From Acetobacter indonesiensis (GTDB taxonomy: Bacteria > Pseudomonadota > Alphaproteobacteria > Acetobacterales > Acetobacteraceae), in assembly GCF_000963945.1 (NCBI RefSeq), contig NZ_BAMW01000012.1, forward strand, positions 1-42,166: a stretch of 42,166 nt of DNA, read 5' to 3'. This document shows positions 1 through 8,709 of the stretch, piece after piece (the first letter of the stretch is position 1; every line of letters starts with the position of its first letter). Below the pieces are notes generated by a model. The model was not told the DNA's origin, did not search any database, and worked only from the letters and a program-made list of their open reading frames with translations. The translations under genes were made by a program, and so were the position numbers.

Positions 1-342
1 AATCTGCTTGAGGCGAATGGTGAAAAATACCTCTTCCCTGATCTGACCATTTCCACTTCTGGCGAGAGAGGCGATAATTTTGCCCGCTCGTTTTCAAAGC
101 ACAAAAAACGACTTGGTCTTCCCGATGCTGTGACGTTCCATTCTTTCCGCCATACCGTCAGCACAAAACTTAGAAATCAGGAAGCGCACATTAGAGAGTT
201 ATGGATTGATACTGTCCTCGGCCATGAAGCAACCCACAAGAGTCAAGGAACAATGAACTACACAAGCGGGATTGAAGTTGCCAATCTCAAGCAGGTCACT
301 GAAGCACTTACCTATCCACCCGAGTGCATCATGGCTTTCTGA
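1..342 (+). CDS. Tyrosine recombinase, C-terminal part (5' end outside window)
   Basis: The frame is open from the first base, so the gene starts upstream and only the last 113 residues are visible. The piece holds the C-terminal catalytic half of a phage-type integrase: FHSFRHT supplies the H-x-x-R pair, LGHE the second histidine, and the tyrosine is probably that of MNYTSG. Such enzymes cut and rejoin DNA through a covalent 3'-phosphotyrosine bond. It lies next to mobilization genes and is distinct from the complete recombinase at the other end of the window. Family assignment is firm; specificity cannot be read. The tail after the catalytic tyrosine is longer than usual but compatible with Rhizobiales and Acetobacteraceae integrases. 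Confidence 0.85.
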   Translation, partial: NLLEANGEKYLFPDLTISTSGERGDNFARSFSKHKKRLGLPDAVTFHSFRHTVSTKLRNQEAHIRELWIDTVLGHEATHKSQGTMNYTSGIEVANLKQVTEALTYPPECIMAF

Positions 343-432
343 AAGCTTTATAGTGACAGTCTTGTTTGCATAAAAACAAAAACAGGAAATCGGGCATCTC
401 AATAGGTTATCTTTAAGAGGAGCCAGCAGTGC

Positions 433-488
433 CAGACGGCTACCCAAAGGGTAACGTCTGACAGCTGGCAAGGGGGAATACTTCCCCC
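433..488 (+). other. oriT: Candidate origin of transfer (two hairpins upstream of mobC)
   Basis: Two adjacent inverted repeats lie just upstream of mobC. The first pairs CAGACG plus TACCC (433-445) with GGGTA plus CGTCTG (449-460) around an AAA loop. The second is a perfect 7-bp stem, GGGGGAA (472-478) and TTCCCCC (482-488), around TAC. Small mobilizable replicons usually carry oriT immediately upstream of the mobC/mobA pair, with a hairpin beside the nick site. The nick position cannot be determined here, and a transcription-related role for the GC-rich hairpin is the alternative. Confidence 0.5.
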
Positions 489-516
489 GTTGACCCCCTT
501 TAAGGAGAACCTTGTT

Positions 517-903
517 ATGCCGATTGCCCGAACTTCCCGCCTTTCCGTCCGTGCATCACCCAACGAACTGATAGTTTGGAACCATATCGCGCGCCGTCAT
601 GGTCATGTGACCACGTCTGACTGGATACGCTCTCTGCTGACTTCCGCTGAATTCTCGGGGGATGATGGTCCACCCGTTTCGGACGAACTGCGCAGACTAC
701 GCACCCAGCTTTCACGCGTTGGCAATAATCTCAATCAGCTTGCTCACTCTGCAAATTGTGGCGATGCCGTCCATTGCCGTTCTGTGCTGGGCGACATCGA
801 AACCCTGATCCATCGGCTCGACCGCATTCTGTCACGATCTCGCAAAAAGCCTTCCAGAAGAATAGCCCGTCGCACGTGCGACACGACTGTAACCCTGCAT
901 TGA
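517..903 (+). CDS. mobC: MobC-like plasmid mobilization relaxosome protein
   Basis: This 128-residue protein is an auxiliary relaxosome component that helps the relaxase bind and open oriT. The C-terminal half carries the family hallmark RVGNNLNQLAH, preceded by DELRRLRTQLS. The N-terminal part resembles a ribbon-helix-helix DNA-binding segment (RLSVRASPNELIVW). I chose the ATG at 517 rather than 490 because AAGGAG lies 8 bases upstream of it and the extra codons resemble nothing. The mobA start follows 19 bases after the stop, so the two are probably cotranscribed. Recognition of the family is good; nothing suggests damage. Confidence 0.85.
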   Translation: MPIARTSRLSVRASPNELIVWNHIARRHGHVTTSDWIRSLLTSAEFSGDDGPPVSDELRRLRTQLSRVGNNLNQLAHSANCGDAVHCRSVLGDIETLIHRLDRILSRSRKKPSRRIARRTCDTTVTLH

Positions 904-922
904 TTGCCTGTGACCATGCGTC

Positions 923-2722
923 ATGATCGTCAAAGAAAGCAGAATTAAAACACGCAGTGGTGCGGGGGCTTTGAGTCATCATGTCCTGCATGGCGCGAAA
1001 AATGAAGCCATTCGCGTACTGGCTGGATCAGACTGGCTGATGCGCGACCATATGCAGGAGGCAAAACGTGAGCGTTTAACATATGGTTTGCGCCATATTG
1101 CTTTTAACCCAGCACAAGCCATGAGTGATGCCCAGCTTGCCGAGTTCGCTGGTCACCTCTGTCAGGAACTCAAGGCTGATCCCAGTCATATGACCCTCAT
1201 CATCCACCAGAAAGACGGATTGACTCATGGTCACTTGATCTTACCGGAATGGCAACAAGACCGCGTTCTTGAAAGCCGGTTTAGCTGGATGCGCCTTGAG
1301 AAAGTGGCCCGGCTTGAAGAACTACGATTAGGGCATGCTCTGGTGCCCGGCAGACATGACAAGACCATTGCAAAGGCCCTTCATAAGCAGGGATACCATC
1401 ATGAAGCCGAACAGGTTGAATCGCTTATCCCTCCTTCAGACAATCTCAAACCCCGCGCAGCCTATACAGCACAGGCGAGACGGATGGCGGAACGACAAGG
1501 TGTTGATCTGGCTACCCGGAAAACACTGGTGGCGACCCTGTGGTCTCACTCTGACGGCCTGAAATCCTTCCGCGCAGCACTGAAAGAGCATGGCCTGACA
1601 ATGCGCGAGGGAGACAGGAAAGACACCAGACCGGGAGCACACATCATTGAAGATGAGAATGGCACGCTGATTGGAAGTTTCACGCGCCTCACCAAGGTCA
1701 GAATGGCAGATTTCCGAAAACTGCTTTCTGAAGAAAACACTTCCAGACAGAAGCCAGCCGTCATCCGTCGCCCCAAGAGAAACAAGTTCCAGCAGGACCT
1801 CTACCGCAAACGGGTTGCAGATGTGGACCGACCCGCCCGTTCCCCTCAGCCCGTCCCTCACACTGGCCCGATTATCAGAACTGTGGAAGAAGCCCGCCTG
1901 CGACGTCTCCTCTTAAACGCCCTTCAGGACAGACAGGCCATCCTTGACCAGCAGGCTCCCGCCATGAAGCAGCCTCTAGCAGACAAGGACGTCATTCTGG
2001 CGCAATGGAGGAAGAACCTTCAGCCTTACGAGAAACAACTGAGAAAAGCGTATGATCGCTATTGCTCAGCAAAAAAGGTCTCTGAGGAAGCCAGAAAAAG
2101 CGTCTGGCAACGACTGAGTGGAAAACATAGACGCCTACAAAAGCAGTTTGACCAGACCGCATTAGATTTTCTGGAAGTGCTCCGATTTGCCATTCAGGGG
2201 CTGCTCTTTGTGGTTGGCCTGAGATTACGTCCGCCTGATCCGGTGCGCCCTGTTGTGACTGAACGGAACAGACCCAGACTGGAGCGCATCAAAACAAAAT
2301 ATGATGCGGAGTTTGCCGCTCTGGCTAATCCGCAAGAACGTGAAGACTGGCTGAACAAGGAGTTTGAAGCACAAAACCGGGCACGTCAGAGGCTGATTTA
2401 CGAGTGGAACGAAAAACACCGCCCAGCCAAGGAACAGGCCCGTCGCGATATGTCCCTGTTTCGCTCTCTCCTCGACAGCAAACCGTTTTCTGCCGAGCGG
2501 GCAGAATTTACAAAACTGGCATCACAGATGCCTCTGGAGGATGGCCTGCTCCGAGCACTACAAAAACCTATCCAAAGCCGAACTAATCAGCACTTGGGAA
2601 TACAATTCCTTTACCAACAATGTCGCCTTCGAAGGAGGAAAGTAAGATATCAGCTTTTAGGTAAAACTGCCCGGCAATCAGCCACGCATAACGCTAATAA
2701 CATTTATAATGGATTCTCCTAA
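923..2722 (+). CDS. mobA: MobA/VirD2-like relaxase, probably frameshifted near its 3' end
   Basis: The open frame gives 599 residues. The N-terminal third is a relaxase domain: SGAGALSHHVLHG near the start, then a segment ending in THGHLILPEW that supplies metal-binding histidines, then FSWMRLEKVARLEE and VPGRHD, as in relaxases of small alphaproteobacterial mobilizable plasmids. These nick oriT and carry the strand into the recipient. The rest is basic and helical, with one hydrophobic stretch near residue 430. After an A-run at 2562-2566 the annotated tail looks unnatural. The next frame reads LSKAELISTWEYNSF and stops at 2645, matching the tail preserved in the relic at 12403-12698. I infer a one-base insertion (or sequencing error) changing the last 27 or so residues. 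The catalytic domain is unaffected. Confidence 0.85.
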   Translation: MIVKESRIKTRSGAGALSHHVLHGAKNEAIRVLAGSDWLMRDHMQEAKRERLTYGLRHIAFNPAQAMSDAQLAEFAGHLCQELKADPSHMTLIIHQKDGLTHGHLILPEWQQDRVLESRFSWMRLEKVARLEELRLGHALVPGRHDKTIAKALHKQGYHHEAEQVESLIPPSDNLKPRAAYTAQARRMAERQGVDLATRKTLVATLWSHSDGLKSFRAALKEHGLTMREGDRKDTRPGAHIIEDENGTLIGSFTRLTKVRMADFRKLLSEENTSRQKPAVIRRPKRNKFQQDLYRKRVADVDRPARSPQPVPHTGPIIRTVEEARLRRLLLNALQDRQAILDQQAPAMKQPLADKDVILAQWRKNLQPYEKQLRKAYDRYCSAKKVSEEARKSVWQRLSGKHRRLQKQFDQTALDFLEVLRFAIQGLLFVVGLRLRPPDPVRPVVTERNRPRLERIKTKYDAEFAALANPQEREDWLNKEFEAQNRARQRLIYEWNEKHRPAKEQARRDMSLFRSLLDSKPFSAERAEFTKLASQMPLEDGLLRALQKPIQSRTNQHLGIQFLYQQCRLRRRKVRYQLLGKTARQSATHNANNIYNGFS

Positions 2723-2808
2723 AGGGCATCAGTTAGAGTTCAGTGAAACTGCTCTAGTAACGTGTCTAAGGTACCAACGTGCCAAAACATATGGACAACG
2801 TTGTTTAG

Positions 2809-5163
2809 ATGAGTAATTTTAATGCAATGAGCATTCAAAAACCATTCAAGGTAAGCACTCACCTAAAGGACATAATCGGACGTGATTTGGTCACGAACGA
2901 GTTCGTTGCAATTTTTGAATTGGTCAAGAACTCTGTGGATGCTGGCGCCAACCTGATTCAAATTGAAATCGACCCGAATGCCAATCTCATGCGGATTGTC
3001 GATGATGGCAAAGGCATGGGAATTGATGATATCATCGGAAAATGGTTGTTCGTTGCCTATTCCGCCAAAGCGGATGACAGTGAGGATTTAGATTACCGAG
3101 ATAAGATAAAGCTTCCCGGAGGATATGCAGGCAGCAAAGGGATCGGCAGGTTTTCTTGTGACACTCTTGGGAAAAAGTTAAGACTGTATTCAAAAAACAA
3201 TGATAAACTACAAAAAGCTTTTAGCCTTTCAGTGGACTGGTCGAAATTTGAGCGTGACAGCAAAGAAGAATTTAAAGATGTTTTTGTAGACCTTAATGAA
3301 GATGACAAATTCCCCCCCCTAAAAATGGCCACCACTCCAGCTGGGTCCGGTACTATACTACAAATAGAAGAGTTACGTCATGAATGGGATGACGAAAATG
3401 TACGGCGCCTCCGCAGCTATCTAGCAAAATTAATTGATCCTTTTGGCACAACAAAATCCGTAAAAGTTGTTACTTATTTGGTCAACTCCAACCCACATGA
3501 CGAAAAACTCAATGGTCCTGTCGGGAATGATATTGCAGACATTTTGAGAGAAAAAACTTCTCGAATCAATGTGTCAATCTCCAAACATAAAATTATATCT
3601 GAGTTGATAGACCGCGGAAAATTAATATACAAAATCTCCGAACCTAATTTCTACCCTGAACTTCAAAGATGTAATATTAGTGGCGAAGTGTTCTTTTTAA
3701 ATAGAAGCGCCAAATCTACATTCCGACACCGAATGAAAGTTACCTCTGTCGAATTTGGAAGTGTTTTTCTTTTCTTGAATGGATTTCGAGTCTTTCCTGT
3801 TGGCGAAGAGACTGACGATACTTTAGGTCTAAACAGAAGGAAACAGCAAGGAACATCTAGATATCTCGGTACCCGCGATATTTTAGGGCGTATTGATGTT
3901 CAGGCCCCGCAAAAAATGTTCCGCGAAGCCTCCAGTCGAGACGCTGGTTTGATTGAGGATGCTAACAGCCGCGCTCTTTTTGAAGCCATCAAACAAAAAA
4001 TGATTTATCGTCTTGAACGCTATGTTGTCGGCGTCAATTGGAAGGATAAAGTCGATCAGGGCAGGGATACTCCCGTGGGGCTTGAAGGCGATCCTGCAAA
4101 AGCCAGAATACTTCAGATCGTAGGGGGTCTTGCTCGGACGAAAAATATTGAAATCCTAGATTTTGACCAGAATATCTTAGATTTAGCCGATGCTAGAGAA
4201 GCCGCAACGGAAAAGACACTTACTGATCTCATCGCAATTGCTGAGCGTGATGGTGATAGCGACCTATTGAAACGAATAGAACAAACACGAGCACGCATCG
4301 CACAGCTTGAAAAGGCAGAATCTGATGCTAGGCGAGAAGCAAACAGGCTAGCTTATGAACGAGCACAATCTGACGCGCGGATTATCCAACTTGAAAAACA
4401 GTCTCGCTATCTGGCAGCCAGTCAAAACTTGGATGCAGAACGCATACAACTTTTACTTCATCAGGTGAATATCTATTCTGGCCATATAGGATCAAGTACC
4501 ACGAGAGGACTCGGGGGTGCACAGCAGATTCTAAAGGCACTTTCTGATACAGATGACATGCAACCAGAAGAATTCGAATTACTCTCCGGAGCACTTCGAA
4601 ACTCAGTTCGCACCCTAATGGACGACTTTTCGTATATTCGGTTAGAGAATAACCGACTTCAAACTATATCGCGATTTGCACCAAATATTAAAGTCAACCT
4701 TGAAACTAGCCACATACAAGGAGACCTTATAGAGTATTTGTCTGAGTATTTTTCTGTAATGCTAGCGGACACAGGACGTGCACCTAAAGTCCACTTTCAA
4801 ACAAAAATCGATTCTTTGAAAAGCGAATTTTCACCCTTCGATATTGCAGTTGTTGTCGACAATCTGATCGACAACGCAAGAAAGGCGAATGCACTAAATA
4901 TCTGGTTCGTTGCGAAGGCACCGCAAAATAAGGGCAAACTAGAACTTCATGTAAGTGATGATGGTCAGGGCTTTGATTTAGATAGAATTGAGAGAGATTG
5001 TGTGTTCGATAAGCACTATACTGGCACTCATAATGGAACAGGCCTAGGATTATTCCATGTGGCACACGTATTAGAAGAGATGGGGGGAAGCATAAAATTC
5101 GATCCAAAATCGGATATTACACGTGCAGATTTTATCATCACCATTCCGGAAAATACGAAATGA
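2809..5163 (+). CDS. Double-GHKL histidine-kinase-like ATPase
   Basis: This 784-residue cytosolic protein has no membrane segment. Two Bergerat-fold ATPase domains are visible. The N-terminal one resembles Hsp90/MORC/MutL ATPases: N box ELVKNSVDA (37-45), G1 box DDGKGM (65-70) and G2 box GSKGIGRFS (108-116). The C-terminal one resembles sensor kinases: NLIDNARKA (685-693), DDGQGF (717-722) and GTGLGLF (743-749). Between them lies a coiled coil (about 486-546) leading into LLLHQVNIYSGHI, where His551 is the best candidate phosphoacceptor in a dimerization helix pair. The stop overlaps the start of the receiver gene by 4 bases, so the two form one operon. I infer an unusual cytoplasmic kinase whose input may be the N-terminal ATPase. 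No strong ribosome binding site precedes the ATG. Confidence 0.8.
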   Translation: MSNFNAMSIQKPFKVSTHLKDIIGRDLVTNEFVAIFELVKNSVDAGANLIQIEIDPNANLMRIVDDGKGMGIDDIIGKWLFVAYSAKADDSEDLDYRDKIKLPGGYAGSKGIGRFSCDTLGKKLRLYSKNNDKLQKAFSLSVDWSKFERDSKEEFKDVFVDLNEDDKFPPLKMATTPAGSGTILQIEELRHEWDDENVRRLRSYLAKLIDPFGTTKSVKVVTYLVNSNPHDEKLNGPVGNDIADILREKTSRINVSISKHKIISELIDRGKLIYKISEPNFYPELQRCNISGEVFFLNRSAKSTFRHRMKVTSVEFGSVFLFLNGFRVFPVGEETDDTLGLNRRKQQGTSRYLGTRDILGRIDVQAPQKMFREASSRDAGLIEDANSRALFEAIKQKMIYRLERYVVGVNWKDKVDQGRDTPVGLEGDPAKARILQIVGGLARTKNIEILDFDQNILDLADAREAATEKTLTDLIAIAERDGDSDLLKRIEQTRARIAQLEKAESDARREANRLAYERAQSDARIIQLEKQSRYLAASQNLDAERIQLLLHQVNIYSGHIGSSTTRGLGGAQQILKALSDTDDMQPEEFELLSGALRNSVRTLMDDFSYIRLENNRLQTISRFAPNIKVNLETSHIQGDLIEYLSEYFSVMLADTGRAPKVHFQTKIDSLKSEFSPFDIAVVVDNLIDNARKANALNIWFVAKAPQNKGKLELHVSDDGQGFDLDRIERDCVFDKHYTGTHNGTGLGLFHVAHVLEEMGGSIKFDPKSDITRADFIITIPENTK

Positions 5164-6080
5164 AGCTACAATTTGGTTTACTGTGGATTGAGGATAGCTA
5201 CTCTGAGCAAGAAGAAAATGAGATCAGAGCCGGAGCTGCCACAGCAGGTTTCGAGTTAGAGATAAAGAATTCTAAAGATGGCTCCGATTTGGATTCTCTT
5301 GCTGAATATCACAGGAAATTCCATGCGTTCGATCTAGTTCTTTTAGATTTAAAACTCGCCGGCGGCGTAAAAGGCGATAAGCTAGCTCAAAAAGTTCGGG
5401 ACCTTTTTCGTTCAACACCGATTCTTTTCTATAGCGGCAGCGATACGGAGTTCGCACTGCGTAAAAGAATGGCTAGAGAAGGCATTGAAGGGGTTTTTAG
5501 CTCCCGTCGAGAAAATTTTACCACCCGCGCCAGCGAATTGATTCAGGACTATGCTCACACTCTTAATCGTCTATCCGGTATGCGCGGCCTAGCAATGGAA
5601 ATTGTGGCCGAGGTCGATATTATTTGTCAAAGCGTAATTTCTAAAATGGCTGTTGGTAAATTAGAAGATAAAACTATTTCCTCTTTGAATAAAGCTGTCT
5701 GTGACCAAGCTTCTAGCACTCTCAAAATATTCCCAAGTTTGGAAGGCCTGCAAAGAAGATTGGATCATCCAGCTACGGACAGCATGAAAACATTTGATAC
5801 TTTTCGGGAACTGATAAAGGAACATCTTAGGTCATTATCCCCCGGCGATAACAAAGATCGTTTGAGCGCTTTAGTCATAAAGACACGAAGCTATCGCAAA
5901 GACGTGATTGAGGTCAGAAACGTGCTTGGTCATGCTCTAGAAGAGCGTAATGATTCAGGATGGTTAATTCTGGATCGGCACGGAACGACCTACATGACTG
6001 TTGCTGACTTTCCTAGATTTCGCAGCAGCTTCCTTGAGCATCTGCGAGCTATGCGAGAAATTTCTGGAATTTTGATCTAG
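5160..6080 (+). CDS. Receiver-domain protein with a HEPN-like C-terminal domain
   Basis: These 306 residues begin with a response-regulator receiver: acidic pair E11-D12 (LLWIEDS), phosphoacceptor D63 in LVLLDLKL, and the Ser/Thr-position strand LFYSGSD (89-95). The usual conserved lysine is not obvious. The output half (about 125-306) is helical, has no recognisable DNA-binding helix-turn-helix and contains EVRNVLGHA, an R253-x4-H258 motif with Asn directly after Arg. This is the RN-x3-H signature of HEPN domains, many of which are ribonucleases in toxin and defence systems. The HEPN assignment rests on the motif and helical context only. It is translationally coupled to the kinase (ATGA overlap). 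Its last 117 bases lie antisense to the convergent methyltransferase gene. Confidence 0.7.
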   Translation: MKLQFGLLWIEDSYSEQEENEIRAGAATAGFELEIKNSKDGSDLDSLAEYHRKFHAFDLVLLDLKLAGGVKGDKLAQKVRDLFRSTPILFYSGSDTEFALRKRMAREGIEGVFSSRRENFTTRASELIQDYAHTLNRLSGMRGLAMEIVAEVDIICQSVISKMAVGKLEDKTISSLNKAVCDQASSTLKIFPSLEGLQRRLDHPATDSMKTFDTFRELIKEHLRSLSPGDNKDRLSALVIKTRSYRKDVIEVRNVLGHALEERNDSGWLILDRHGTTYMTVADFPRFRSSFLEHLRAMREISGILI

Positions 6081-7277
6081 CAGTAATGTGTGAATAGTTT
6101 CACCTATGGCTCTAGCCAGAAGCGGCGGAACAGCGTTTCCAACTTGCGTATACCTTGGACAGTCATGCTTACGGCGATGACCGCCGGTTGTGTAGGGGCC
6201 GCAAAATTGAAACCAATCAGGAAAGGACTGCAAACGTGCGTGTTCCCGAACGGTCATTGTTCTAGGTTCCGAATAGTGGACTAAATCATCTGGTAATGTT
6301 GTGATAGTCGGAGCAGGTACTAGAGGGTTGAGGGGGGTCACAGACCTTTTTTTAATGCCGAATTTTTCTCTGTCCTCAACTGATATGGACTGCCCCCTCT
6401 TGCAGTTGTTCAGGATATCTTCAAAACGAGCGACTACTTTCTCTGAGTGCTTTGCAAGCCTCATATCGGTTGGTTTGCCACGCCAACCATTACGCATCAG
6501 ACGTAAATAAGATGATTTGGTTTTTGGTGCTCTGTACAATAGGGATTTGAATCCGCTCTGACCAAATTCCGGATCATCAATAAGTTCAGCTCCTATTGTT
6601 TCCAAATCACTCAAGGCATCAAATACAGACGTAGGAGTCATCCCGAGTCCGAGCTTATTTAAAAAAGAGCGTCTGCTAACTTTGAGACGCTCAATCGGAT
6701 TAACACCAGGCAACGTGTCTTTTTCGATGCCGATAAGTAAATACCGAGGCCGCCTTTGTGGAACTCCAAAATCGGAAGCCGGTAATATGGTCTCAAAGGA
6801 TTCATATCCGAGCTCAGTCAACCTATGTTGTGAAAATTTGGGGTAATTTCCGAATATGCCATGAGGCATTGATGCGAATCCCTGAACATTCTCAAGCAGA
6901 ACTATTTTAGGTCTAATTAAACGAACAAAATCAAAATAAGCATTGATCATTTTACTTCGCGGGTCTTCAGGATCACGACGCCCATTCATGCTAAAACCCT
7001 GACACGGAGGGCCTCCAGCAATAAGATCGACTTTCCCTCGAAGTTGGACTAATTCTCTCTCCTTCTTTTCAATAACATGTAGAATATCATGTGCTCGTTG
7101 TTCGAGCCAAGCAGGCCAGCGACTCTGATAGGGTTTCCCCTGTACTAAATTTTGATGATACGTAGCAAACGCGTGCTGGTGCGCTTCGATCGCAAATAAA
7201 TGCTCAAATCCAGCTTGACTTAAGCCTAGAGATAAGCCGCCGCAGCCCGCGAATAGGTCGATACAAGTGAAACTCAT
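5964..7277 (-). CDS. C5-cytosine DNA methyltransferase
   Basis: This 437-residue Dcm-type enzyme transfers a methyl group from S-adenosylmethionine to cytosine C5. All principal motifs are in order: I (LFAGCGGLSLGLS, 8-20), IV with catalytic Cys92 in GGPPCQGFS, VI (ENVQGF, 129-134), VIII (QRRPRYLLIG, 174-183), IX (REHARLQSFPDW, 344-355) and X (QVGNAVPP, 378-385). The target-recognition region lies between VIII and IX, and its site cannot be read from sequence. About 40 residues follow motif X, and this tail is encoded antisense to the end of the receiver gene. No restriction endonuclease or Vsr nuclease lies next to it, so it is either a solitary methylase or the self-marking part of the kinase/receiver locus. 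Confidence 0.95.
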   Translation of the reverse strand: MSFTCIDLFAGCGGLSLGLSQAGFEHLFAIEAHQHAFATYHQNLVQGKPYQSRWPAWLEQRAHDILHVIEKKERELVQLRGKVDLIAGGPPCQGFSMNGRRDPEDPRSKMINAYFDFVRLIRPKIVLLENVQGFASMPHGIFGNYPKFSQHRLTELGYESFETILPASDFGVPQRRPRYLLIGIEKDTLPGVNPIERLKVSRRSFLNKLGLGMTPTSVFDALSDLETIGAELIDDPEFGQSGFKSLLYRAPKTKSSYLRLMRNGWRGKPTDMRLAKHSEKVVARFEDILNNCKRGQSISVEDREKFGIKKRSVTPLNPLVPAPTITTLPDDLVHYSEPRTMTVREHARLQSFPDWFQFCGPYTTGGHRRKHDCPRYTQVGNAVPPLLARAIGETIHTLLLDQNSRNFSHSSQMLKEAAAKSRKVSNSHVGRSVPIQN

Positions 7278-7415
7278 AAGTTGTATGATATCTCGAAAAC
7301 CAAAAATTGTCCAGGAGTAAGCTGCTGTATCGGCAGATAATGAAAACTATGTAGGCCGTCTGCTTTTCGAAAGTATGAAAAACAACGCTCCAGCGTCTCA
7401 GATGAAGGCGTATCC

Positions 7416-7446
7416 TGCCTGTCTGCTATAAATTTTCAGACAGGCA
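7416..7446 (-). terminator. 10-bp perfect hairpin between the AAA+ and methyltransferase genes
   Basis: TGCCTGTCTG (7416-7425) pairs perfectly with CAGACAGGCA (7437-7446) around an 11-base AT-rich loop. It sits 18 bases after the AAA+ gene stop on the minus strand, where a terminator or processing site would be expected, though no clear T-run follows. Its core GCCTGTCTGCT recurs in four other hairpin-like places in the window (near 18335, 20325, 31303 and 37434), so it is also a member of a dispersed repeat family. Confidence 0.5.
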
Positions 7447-7463
7447 TGAAAACAGCCAATCTC

Positions 7464-8480
7464 TCAGCAGATGGCTAAAGAGGTCATTCTTTCCCGTATT
7501 AAAATCTCCACCATCATTCTTAGCTGCCTCAGATCACCGTTAAAATTTTCCTGCAATACTGCTTCTTCGACACCATCCAATGCTACCCATCTGGCGTCCA
7601 TATTAATACTGGCCATGAAATTGGCCACCATCTGTCGAGCCATCTGCGGAACATGACTTTTTTGAGGACAAGGCACGTGTACAACATGACAGCGTGAACG
7701 CAACGGCGCAGGGACTTTTTCCAAAGAATTTGCAGTCAAAATCCATCTGACATGGGAGAGATTAACTTCTGTATTCAAACAAACATCATAAAAAGTCGCA
7801 GCTTCACCAGGCTCAAGAAACTGCAACAGGGCATCTTTTACACTGCCATTCCGACTACCCTCAGAAGACTTGTCGATCTCGTCTAGGATAACGCAAGGAT
7901 TAGCCACTTCTGCCTGTGCAACATATTCAACAATCACCGAAGGGCGTGGATTACTATAGGTTGAATGCGTACCCATGAATGACAAGACATCAGACATCGC
8001 CCCCACATTGATGGTCATACAGGGATAGCCAAGTGTTTTGTTATAAACTCTGGCGAGTGTTGACTTACCACAGCCGGGCCGACCCACTAAAATTACAGGC
8101 TGAAAGCCATGGGAGCGTCCAAACACTGTGCGCGTTAAATCTGCCGAGGCTAAAGCTTTAATTGCATCCCGTGCGTATGGAAACCTTTCTTGAATCTGTT
8201 CGATATTTTGTTGAACATTAAAAGGCTCATGAATACCAACAGGAGATTCTAACCTACGGACGTGGCGATAGAGATCACCACCAGACGAACTCGCACTGAC
8301 GCGTTTTGGAAACGAACACCCTTCCCTAAGAAGAAAAACCTTCTCCTCTTTCGCCAGATCATCAGCTTCCCGTGGCGGTTCTGCGTTACGAGAGTTCGTT
8401 CTAATTTTCCTTGCAGGCCCAGAAAAACTGTGTTGGTCCTTTGAAGAGCTATCATCCTTAGCTTGGTAGTTGTCAGACAT
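7464..8480 (-). CDS. Lon-like AAA+ ATPase without protease domain
   Basis: The 338-residue product is a single AAA+ module after a polar, probably disordered N-terminus (1-65). Walker A is GRPGCGKST (133-141) and Walker B is CVILDEIDK (196-204, Asp200 and Glu201). Sensor 1 is WILTANS with Asn251, candidate arginine fingers are Arg261/Arg263 in PAPLRSR, and a sensor-2-like GDLRQLRMMVE lies near the C-terminus. The layout follows the ATPase domain of Lon, but the substrate-binding N-domain and the Ser-Lys protease domain are absent. It may be a chaperone-like remodeler. It shares a strand with the downstream methyltransferase gene, but 186 bases and a hairpin separate them. An upstream ATG could extend it out of frame only, so this start is kept. 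Confidence 0.75.
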   Translation of the reverse strand: MSDNYQAKDDSSSKDQHSFSGPARKIRTNSRNAEPPREADDLAKEEKVFLLREGCSFPKRVSASSSGGDLYRHVRRLESPVGIHEPFNVQQNIEQIQERFPYARDAIKALASADLTRTVFGRSHGFQPVILVGRPGCGKSTLARVYNKTLGYPCMTINVGAMSDVLSFMGTHSTYSNPRPSVIVEYVAQAEVANPCVILDEIDKSSEGSRNGSVKDALLQFLEPGEAATFYDVCLNTEVNLSHVRWILTANSLEKVPAPLRSRCHVVHVPCPQKSHVPQMARQMVANFMASINMDARWVALDGVEEAVLQENFNGDLRQLRMMVEILIRERMTSLAIC

Positions 8481-8709
8481 ACAATCACCCCATCAGATAA
8501 GTTGGCTAAAACGCCCCGAATGAAGCGCCTTATCTGTGCAGGCTGCAAAATAAATAATAACGACTTAAAAAAACCTTTTCTTCGAAATAACCTTTAGCAT
8601 ATTGCTCGTCACAGGTCAATCGCTGATTGCCCCTCCCTTGCCTGTAAAAGCGCTTTCCCGCGCACTCTCAAGCAAGAGACATCATCCTTCTCTAACGGGA
8701 TCATTTACC

